From NCBI GenBank assembly GCA_963978905.1, contig OZ022258.1, positions 42,206,591 through 42,270,590 of the forward strand: a stretch of DNA of 64,000 nucleotides, read 5' to 3'. Within the stretch, counting starts at the first letter, position 1; every line of letters begins with the position of its first letter. The position numbers and the translations under genes were made by a program. Positions 57,413-64,000 of this stretch are shown in pieces. The notes below the pieces were generated by a model that saw only the letters and a list, made by a program, of their open reading frames with translations, ran no database searches and was not told the origin of the DNA. This stretch comes from Trichostrongylus colubriformis. Lineage: Eukaryota; Nematoda; Chromadorea; Rhabditida; Trichostrongylidae.

Positions 57413-58731
57413 GGAAGTCAAACTACCAATTGAGGCAAATTTTGAGCGAGTTAGTGATCCACCCCATTATGGCGTCGGCGCCTATGGGAATCTTTGAACT
57501 AAAAATGACAAAATTTTTATACATTTCTTTCGAAAATTGTGGTGCCTCAAGTTTATAGGTTCACTCAAAATTTTCAGACTTTTTCAGCGATGAACGGACC
57601 GAAATTCTCCTCAACAATATCAACAATTTTAAAAATTTGTGACCTTTGTTCTCGTTTAAAGCACTTGAATCATCCGCTTCTGTATGTCCTGGACAGGCTG
57701 CGAGATCTTTCCTAGCGCTGCGAGATCCATTAGTAAACCTCTGAAACGAGAAACTTTCACCTTCAAGTCTGGCGATTTGGTTGGCCACCCAAAAGGCCAA
57801 TGTTTTCCGCTCCGAACTATGCCACTGTGGAGGCACACACATGGGCGTGAACATTATCGTTGAAATTTGGAGCGATATCGCTGCTTATACAGTCATCACT
57901 TCAGAGAACGTCTGGTAGGCAGTGGAGCTCATGCGATGGGTGATGTTTACTATCCGGCTCTTACCGAAGTGAGAGAAGGCGCTCCAAAACATAACTACCA
58001 CCAGCAAATCCGCACTTTGAAAAGTAGCGTAGCTCCCTCCTCATGTCCCTCCAATAAGTAGCCAAGCCGTATGATCCATCCAGATCATACTTCTTCTCAA
58101 CAGAAAAAATCACCTGCATAATTATAACCTCTTCGTGAAGGTTTTTGAGATAGACCGTGGACGAAAACTGCCTTCGCTAGATATGGGAGAAATATGAAAA
58201 GACGCCGCTCAGTGCTTTTCTACATGCTAGGTGTCAAGCCTCATGTACAACCGTTGCCCTTGTAGAATTTTACGCAGCGTTAAGAATGCTCTTGCCTCTC
58301 AAAGTTGTTTCAGTCCTTCACTTCCCTTTTTGGTGTCGTAGAGGTCTATGTTGTAGCAGAAGTTACTGATGAACTAGAGGAATCGATCCATTTTCTTCTA
58401 AATTTGCACTTGCTGAGTCCCAAATTCATGCAAGCCCAATTTTGTCCATTTTCTTATTCGGATAGGTGTATTGCGCGGGCATGGCACTGTGCCATAGAAA
58501 AAGAAACCAACACCAACTTTGAAACTCTCCCCTTGATAAGAGCAAGGCAGAAATTCTAAGTGAGCCTATGCCATTGGTACACCGTGATTTTTGAAAAAAA
58601 AAGCAAATAAAAATTTTGCAATTCTTTGTTCTCACTTTCACTCCGCCGGTTAAAATTTGTAGAGTGAGTGTTTACTTATTCTAGACACCGCTCAAAATAG
58701 TGTAGACTTCTACTTACGGGACACGCTGTGA
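57413..58731 (-). mobile_element. Tc1/Tc3-like transposon relic with broken transposase
   Basis: The right end reads, inverted, CAGCGTGTCCCGTAAGTAG. The left end CAGGAAGTCAAACTACC matches the MITE at 40408-40845. On the minus strand from about 58190 a degraded transposase reads VIFSVEKKYDLDGSYGLATY, WRDMRRELRYFSKCGF, then, in other frames, DNVHAHVC (second aspartate) and WPTKSPDLKVKV. The first catalytic SDEK is SVEK, so the aspartate is lost. Multiple shifts; inactive. Confidence 0.65.
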
Positions 58732-58739
58732 AAGGCTGG

Positions 58740-59640
58740 ACAGGGAGAAAGTCATCAATTTCAGAAAATTTTTGAAAGATGGAAAGCCCACCAGACCGAG
58801 AGTCGTGGCGGAGCATGGGAAGATCTATATCAAAGTTGATCCCAAAGTGAGTCATTAATAAATAAAATCATCACAAATTATAATAATTAATCAACAATGA
58901 ATTCTTAGTTTGAAAATTCATCGTTTTATAAGCTGCTTTATTATTACATTTATATACAATACAACAATACATATTCCTCGTATAGATAAATGACCAGAAT
59001 ATCAATGATAATATGTGCAAATATGTCAAAAATATTGTGTACAAAGCATTTCCAACTTAAAGTACATCAAACTCGCATTCTCTAGGAATGACCTTGGCAT
59101 GACTGAAAGAAGCTTATTGAAGCGACCTTGCAAACTCAAACTAAAAAAGAAAGTTGCCATACATATGTATGACTATTGCTTTTGACTATAAAAACTGATG
59201 GAAATTTGCCCAATGCGGCAAAAACACATTTGTCTGCCCGTAGTTTCGCTTCACTGCTCTCTTGTCGTCGTCGATTTTATCCGTTTCTCGCCAATGACCG
59301 TGAAGTGATGAGCGATCATTATCCTTTTGCTCACTTTGGGCGGCGGTGACCACGTCGGTCACACCCTATGTTTTTTAATTTCCTCATTTTTTAGTATTTC
59401 CACGATTTTATCCTCAAGCGGGCCATTCACTGTAATACCGCACTTACCGATAGATCTATGTGCATTTTAATTGGAGGTACAGAAAAATAACTCCAATTGT
59501 ACTGCTTCGCAAACCATATAGCTGGGTTTGAAATTCTGAATTTTAGTTTGAAGTGATCGCATTTTGATCAAATGACAAAGCATTTTTTCGAATAACAAAT
59601 ACCTTTCGAAAACATTAGAAAATGCTTTAATAGCGACAGA
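58740..59640. other. No supported gene
   Basis: AT-rich. Short TATATA stretches near 58950-58975. Confidence 0.4.
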
Positions 59641-59755
59641 GATGTGTCAGTAGATTGCATCCGAATATTCCAGATCTTCCCAATAAATTCACTGCGTTAG
59701 CATTTTGCAGCGATAAGGCTGTAGGGGTGGGGGTAATTACGCCAAAAAATCGCGT

Positions 59756-59945
59756 GGCCGCTCGCGGCGAGCGGCGCGGCGGGTGCGAGTGCCAGTGGCA
59801 GTGCTGGCAGCCTTCAAGCGAGACAGTGTGGCAAAGATGGAGGGTGCAGGGTGGCGTGGGTGCAGGAGGCAGTGTGGTATGGGTGGAAGCGCGTAGATGA
59901 TGCAGAGGTGACGCAGCCACACTCTGCCGGGCTCTCAAGAGCAAA
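59756..59945. repeat. GC- and GT-rich low-complexity block
   Basis: GGCCGCTCGCGGCGAGCGGC (a short palindrome) followed by GTGCGAGTGCCAGTGGCAG and GGGTGCAGG-type repeats. It resembles the degraded hairpin element at 15110-15282 in composition (GTGGCA, GGTGCAGAG). Confidence 0.4.
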
Positions 59946-60182
59946 ATCGGTTCGCAAGTCGTTCTGGTGGCGCCGCAAATGCGACGCCGCCGACGCGATT
60001 TTTCGGCGTAATTATCAGCAATGTATTGGATGTCTGTCGTTGTACTACAGACATTTTTGATGAATGCCTGTAGAAGGCATACTCCACAATAACCAGAACG
60101 GCTACCTACTTCACCAGAGTGTATGGATCCACCAGTGACTGTCCGAGCTTCACCTTTCTGCTCCGCCAGGCCGCGAGTCCGC

Positions 60183-61400
60183 TCAAAACCACTCTGATCC
60201 CTCTAACTCTATACGACCACATGAGGCACTGGACGGAGCATTTCCCAACTTGTCATTTATGTGGCAAGAAGGCTTGCCATAGGTTGCTATTAGATGAGAT
60301 GAGCCAGAAGTCCACATGGTTAAATAGCGATGAGATGGTGCTATCGTTGGAGTGTGCTGATAAAAGGTATAGTATTTGTCGCTTCAAAAATAATTAAGAC
60401 TACATAAGTCCACTCACAATCGTAGTGGCAAATGAAATCGACTTGGCTTATATCGTCTTGCGATGCCAGCCGATGCACAGGTCGGTGCCCTGATACTTCT
60501 AGACGAGTGAGTTTTGATCACTTTGGACAAGCATGTAACATTTCATCTACCTGGAGGGTTGGGAGGCTTGCTTGGCCTGGATGAGCATTTATGCCGGACA
60601 TGATCCCCGTAGTGTGAAAGTGGGGGCGCGTTACTCGTGCAAGGTCTGCAGTTAGGATGCCTTGTTTTTGGTGTTGCCATAAGTTTTCGTTAATTTACCT
60701 TGTTCGTTAGTAAATAAGGCTCTCTGCTTTCAGTAGTAGACGCGATAACTCTTACAATCTACCGCGGAAGGTACCTTTGTAGCAGAAGGGTAGTGGTACG
60801 CAGTAATGACTGACACCTTTACGGAATGTGCCACACATTTTATTTTGGGCTGGCGTTGTATCCCAATGCAATGTCACTGAACTAATCCATCTGGACCAGC
60901 CTTTAGCCAATACACCAACTGTGCAGTAAGAGGGTTTCGTCAATCTATTCTGAACGTAGACTGATGAGTGTGTATGTAACTAAGATACGCAGGATTTTCT
61001 ATGAATAACAGCATAGTCTATTCGAAATTTCCGAAGCATTCCGCTCCTTAAATATGACGACCCTTATCTTTGACTCAACCAACATTCTCTAATTCTCAGT
61101 CCATGTTTTTTCTTGTCTTCACTCCCGATTGACACTATTACACAAATTCTGCACAATCTTGTTCGAACTTCTGGCCTTTCATTTCCTTCCTTTCCTTATA
61201 TGCTTCTTTCCTTGCCATTTTCTTGCATTTTGTGCTTTCTGAACATTTACCTCGTATAGCAGATCGTGCTGGATCACAAAAGGATAAGTAGTTTTTGCCT
61301 CAGCAATAGTACATTTTCTGGGGCATTCAATTATACTGAGCTGAAGATAATTTTGTAATATTTTCTCCGCAGTTTTTCGGGGACTTCCAGGAACTTCCAT
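60183..61400 (-). CDS. Gene A: four-exon gene model, unknown function
   Basis: Minus-strand exons: 61251-61400 (ATG; MEVPGSPRKTAEKILQNYL through TYPFVIQHDLLYE) with donor GAG then GTAAAT; 60817-60949 after ACGTTCAG (NRLTKPSYCTVGVLAKGW, TTPAQNKMCGTFRK) with donor GTGTCA; 60418-60498 after CGTCTAG (VSGHRPVHRLASQDDIS, DFICHYD) with donor GTGAGT; and, less surely, 60183-60286 (TYGKPSCHINDKLGN, SCGRIELEGSEWF) ending in TGA. Phases 0, 1 and 1 agree at every junction, giving about 155 residues. No signal peptide is apparent. Intron 2 contains an end of the repeat seen at 7070-7566. A competing plus-strand frame (60104-60397, with FPTCHLCGKKACHRLL) overlaps the last exon. No family recognised. Confidence 0.5.
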
Positions 61401-61619
61401 GGATGGGATCCATGAGATTGAATTATGTAATTAAACATTTTATTCATATTAATGCAATCTCTGCGCTTTCGATAAGAATGGCGATTTTTGAGGAGGACCT
61501 TCCTGCCCTTCCCCCATGATTATCGTTTGGACTCCATTGCGGACATGGAGGTCATAAAAATTATAAAAACGATAAACTGACAGTAAATATTACTAAGTAT
61601 TTTTCCTTTTTAATGTAAT

Positions 61620-62790
61620 GAGGGTTTCGTCAATCATCATACTCTATATATAAAGCAGAAGTTTGGTGTGTTTGTTTGTCTGTGTGTGTGTGTGTCTGTC
61701 TGTCCGCTCACCGCATAATTTCTATCTCGCGTCGCAGCAAAGCTGGGATCCTGAATTTTTAAGGTAATGTAGGGGTGTTAAGGGGACATCAATACTCTAT
61801 ATATAAAGCAGAAGTTTGGTGTGTTTGTTTGTCTGTGTGTGTGTGTGTGTCTGTCTGTCCGCTCACCGCATAATTTCTATCTCGCGTCGCAGCAAAGCTG
61901 GGATCCTGAATTTTTAAGGTAATGTAGGGGTGTTAAGGGGACATCAATGGTGAGGGAACGGAAGTGATAGCAACTGATAAGGGCTGATCATACTCTATAT
62001 ATAAAGCAGAAGTTTGGTGTGTTTGTTTGTCTGTGTGTGTGTGTGTCTGTCTGTCCGCTCACCGCATAATTTCTATCTCGCGTCGCAGCAAAGCTGGGAT
62101 CCTGAATTTTTAAGGTAATGTAGGGGTGTTAAGGGGACATCAATGGTGAGGGAACGGAAGTGATAGCAACTGATAAGGGCTGATAAGGAGCCTCGAAAGG
62201 CGAATAGCGGGAAATTCATATCTCGCGTCGCAGCAAAGCTGGGATTCTGAATTTTTAAGGTAATGTAGGGGTGTTAAGGGGACATCAATGGTGAGGGAAC
62301 GGAAGTGATAGCAACTGATAAGGGCTGATAAGGAGCCTCGAAAGGCGAATAGCGGGAAATTCATATCTCGCGTCGCAGCAAAGCTGGGATCCTGAATTTT
62401 CAAGGTAATGTAGGTGTGGTAAGGGGACATTAATGGTGAAGGAACGGAAGTGATAGCAACTGATAAGGGATGATAAGGAGCCTCGAAAGGCGAATGGCGG
62501 GAAATTCATATCTCGCGTCGCAGCAAAGCTGGGATACTGAATTTTTAAGGTAATGTAGGGGTGGTAAGGGGACATTAATGGTGAATGAACGGAAGTGATA
62601 GCAACTGATAAGGACTGATAAGGAGCCTCGAAAGGCGAATGGCGGGAAATTCATATCTCGCGTCGCAGCAAAGCTGGGATCCTGAATTTTTAAGGTAATG
62701 TAGGGGTGGTAAGGGGATATCAATGGTGAGGGAACGGATGTGATAGCAACTGAAGGGCTGATAAGGAGCCTCGAAAGGCGAATGGCGACG
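61620..62790 (+). repeat. Satellite array, about 145-bp monomer
   Basis: Seven copies of a core (TCTCGCGTCGCAGCAAAGC then TGGGATCCTGAAT) lie near 61730, 61885, 62080, 62223, 62368, 62513 and 62658. From 62140 on the spacing is 145 bp. The first three copies instead carry the module CTATATATAAAGCAGAAG, a (TG)n microsatellite and CTGTCTGTCCGCTCACC before the core. A degraded last copy ends near 62790. The open frames on the minus strand that repeat every 145 bp are artefacts of the satellite. Confidence 0.95.
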
Positions 62791-64000
62791 CAGCTGTGTT
62801 GTGATGGGCCGGTAAGGAAATTACACCTAGGGATACACCGAGGGTACCCATGTCACTCCCACAGTCCAGCGTCAATCATTACAACCTGTCTGCACCACAT
62901 ACACCCCTATCCCATTGTTATATGTCTCAACTGAACTGCTGTCTGGAAAGGTCGGGCATGTTAGAATTGGGTAGATGCTGACCTAAGCGCACAGAGCACA
63001 TAAGAATTAAGCCTAGCTCCGCCCACTGTGAGCGAGGCTTGCGCGGAAACTGCCGGTGTTCAAATTTAAGTCCACGCTCAGGTTCCAAAAATCAGGCAGG
63101 CTAGGAATGGACCTGTAGAGGTCGGGCAAGTTAGGGATGGGTTGGGGTAAGCCAAAATGTACGGAGCACATGAGAGGCAAGCTAAAACCAGAAGTTTGGT
63201 GTGTTTGTGTGTGTGTGTGTGTGCATGTGTCCGTTTTTTGTCACATAATCTACTTTCAACTCAATTGCAACGTGGAGAGGTCGGGCAAGTTGGGGATGGG
63301 TAGGGGTTGACCAAAGTGTGCGGAGCTCATTAAGGACTAAGCCTAGCTCCGCCCACCGTGAGCGGGGCTTGCGCAGAAATGGTTGAAAAAATCGGCTAAA
63401 TCAAGAGTGCCTGTAGGGATCGTGCAAGTTAAGACTTGGTAGGGCCTCATCTCAACTGTACAGAGCATATAAGAACTAAGCCTAGCTCCGCCCACCATGG
63501 GCGGGTCTTGCGCCGAAATCGATGAATAAATGAATTTATGTCCTCGCTCAGGTGTTGGAAATCGGGCAAGTTAGGAAAGAGTCTGTTGAAGTCGCGCATG
63601 TAAGGACTGGAGAGGAACTGACCAAAGTAAAGGGAACACAGATCACAGGGAACGCAAATTAGGCACGGGCTGTGGAGGTCGGGCAGGTTAGTATTGGGTA
63701 GGGACCAAGTGTACGGACCACATAAGTTCTAAGCCTAACTCCGCCCACCACGGGAGGGGCTTGCGCCGAAATCGATGAATAAACGAATTTAGGTCCTCGC
63801 TTAAGTGCGGAAAATCGGGCAAGTTAGGAAAGGGTTGTTGAAGTCGTGCGAGTAAGGACTGGATAGGGACAGACCAAAATGTAGGGAGCACACAAGAAGC
63901 AAATTAGGAACTGGCCTGTAGAGGTAGGGCAAGTTAGGAGAGCGTAGAGGAAAACATAAGTGTACGGAGCACATAAATTCTAAGCCTATCTGTTGAAGTC
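62790..64000 (+). repeat. Second array of hairpin-containing modules
   Basis: Units of about 140-250 bp repeat GTCGGGCAAGTTAGG.ATGGG, a GTACGGAGCACATAAG block, AAGCCTAGCTCCGCCCAC with its hairpin partner GTGAGCGGGGCTTGCG, and ATCGATGAATAAA. Hairpins lie near 63017, 63348, 63487 and 63740. One AAACCAGAAGTTTGGTGTG start with a (GT)n run is at about 63186. The array runs off the window edge. Confidence 0.85.

Noticed and set aside
60104..60397. Plus-strand exon with CHLCGKKACH zinc-finger-like motif
   Set aside because: Protein-like, but it overlaps the phase-consistent last exon of gene A on the other strand. Kept only as an alternative.
62140..62723. Three 96-97 codon open frames on the minus strand
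   Set aside because: They repeat every 145 bp because the satellite monomer lacks stops in that frame. No independent coding evidence.
1..64000. Bacterial-type operons, CRISPR array, phage or rRNA operon
   Set aside because: No compact gene order, no Shine-Dalgarno-spaced genes and no regular spacer repeats. All repeats are eukaryotic transposon or satellite types.

Overview
The window is eukaryotic, repeat-rich nuclear DNA, most likely from a clade V (strongylid, hookworm-like) nematode. Four things point that way: short exons bounded by TTTCAG-type acceptors and GTGAGT/GTAAAT donors; Tc3-like and mariner-like DNA transposons; Ty3 and BEL/Pao retroelement debris; and an exact copy of the nematode spliced leader SL1 at 46622-46643. 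There is no bacterial gene organisation, no rRNA or tRNA gene that I can support, and no CRISPR array. Species cannot be fixed from the sequence alone.

Host genes are sparse and split into small exons, mostly on the minus strand. The two best models have several successive exons with matching phases. Gene A is 61400 down to 60183. Gene B is 41744 down to 38668. Weaker partial models or single exons lie at 55403-56176, 35801-36132, 37243-37452, 33291-33655, 27702-27913, 21112-21334 and 4298-4572 (all minus), and at 1321-1538, 5165-5412, 12137-12484, 13072-13198, 19411-19584, 31069-31264 and 45374-45646 (plus). None resembles a family I can name, so no function is assigned.

Mobile DNA dominates. 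0-10 kb holds a Ty3-type integrase remnant, foldback elements and a BEL/Pao gag fragment. 15-21 kb holds a palindromic mariner relic, a mariner of the DD34D class, a LINE reverse-transcriptase tail and another Tc1/mariner relic. 22-30 kb holds foldback elements, a BEL/Pao zinc-knuckle fragment and one Tc3-like element. 34-45 kb holds a mariner relic, a short deletion derivative and a second, almost identical Tc3-like element in opposite orientation. 45.9-50.3 kb begins with a perfect zero-spacer palindrome and continues as an array of diverged modules (TATATAAACC motif, GT-rich stretch, CCGCCCAC hairpin), one of which contains the SL1 sequence. 50.9-58.7 kb holds more foldback and terminal-inverted-repeat elements. 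61.6-62.8 kb is a roughly 145-bp satellite whose first copies carry the same module, and 62.9-64 kb returns to the diverged module array.

The most unusual features are the SL1 copy inside the repeat array, the module array itself, the perfect palindrome, and the pair of near-identical Tc3-like copies that already share the same coding lesions.
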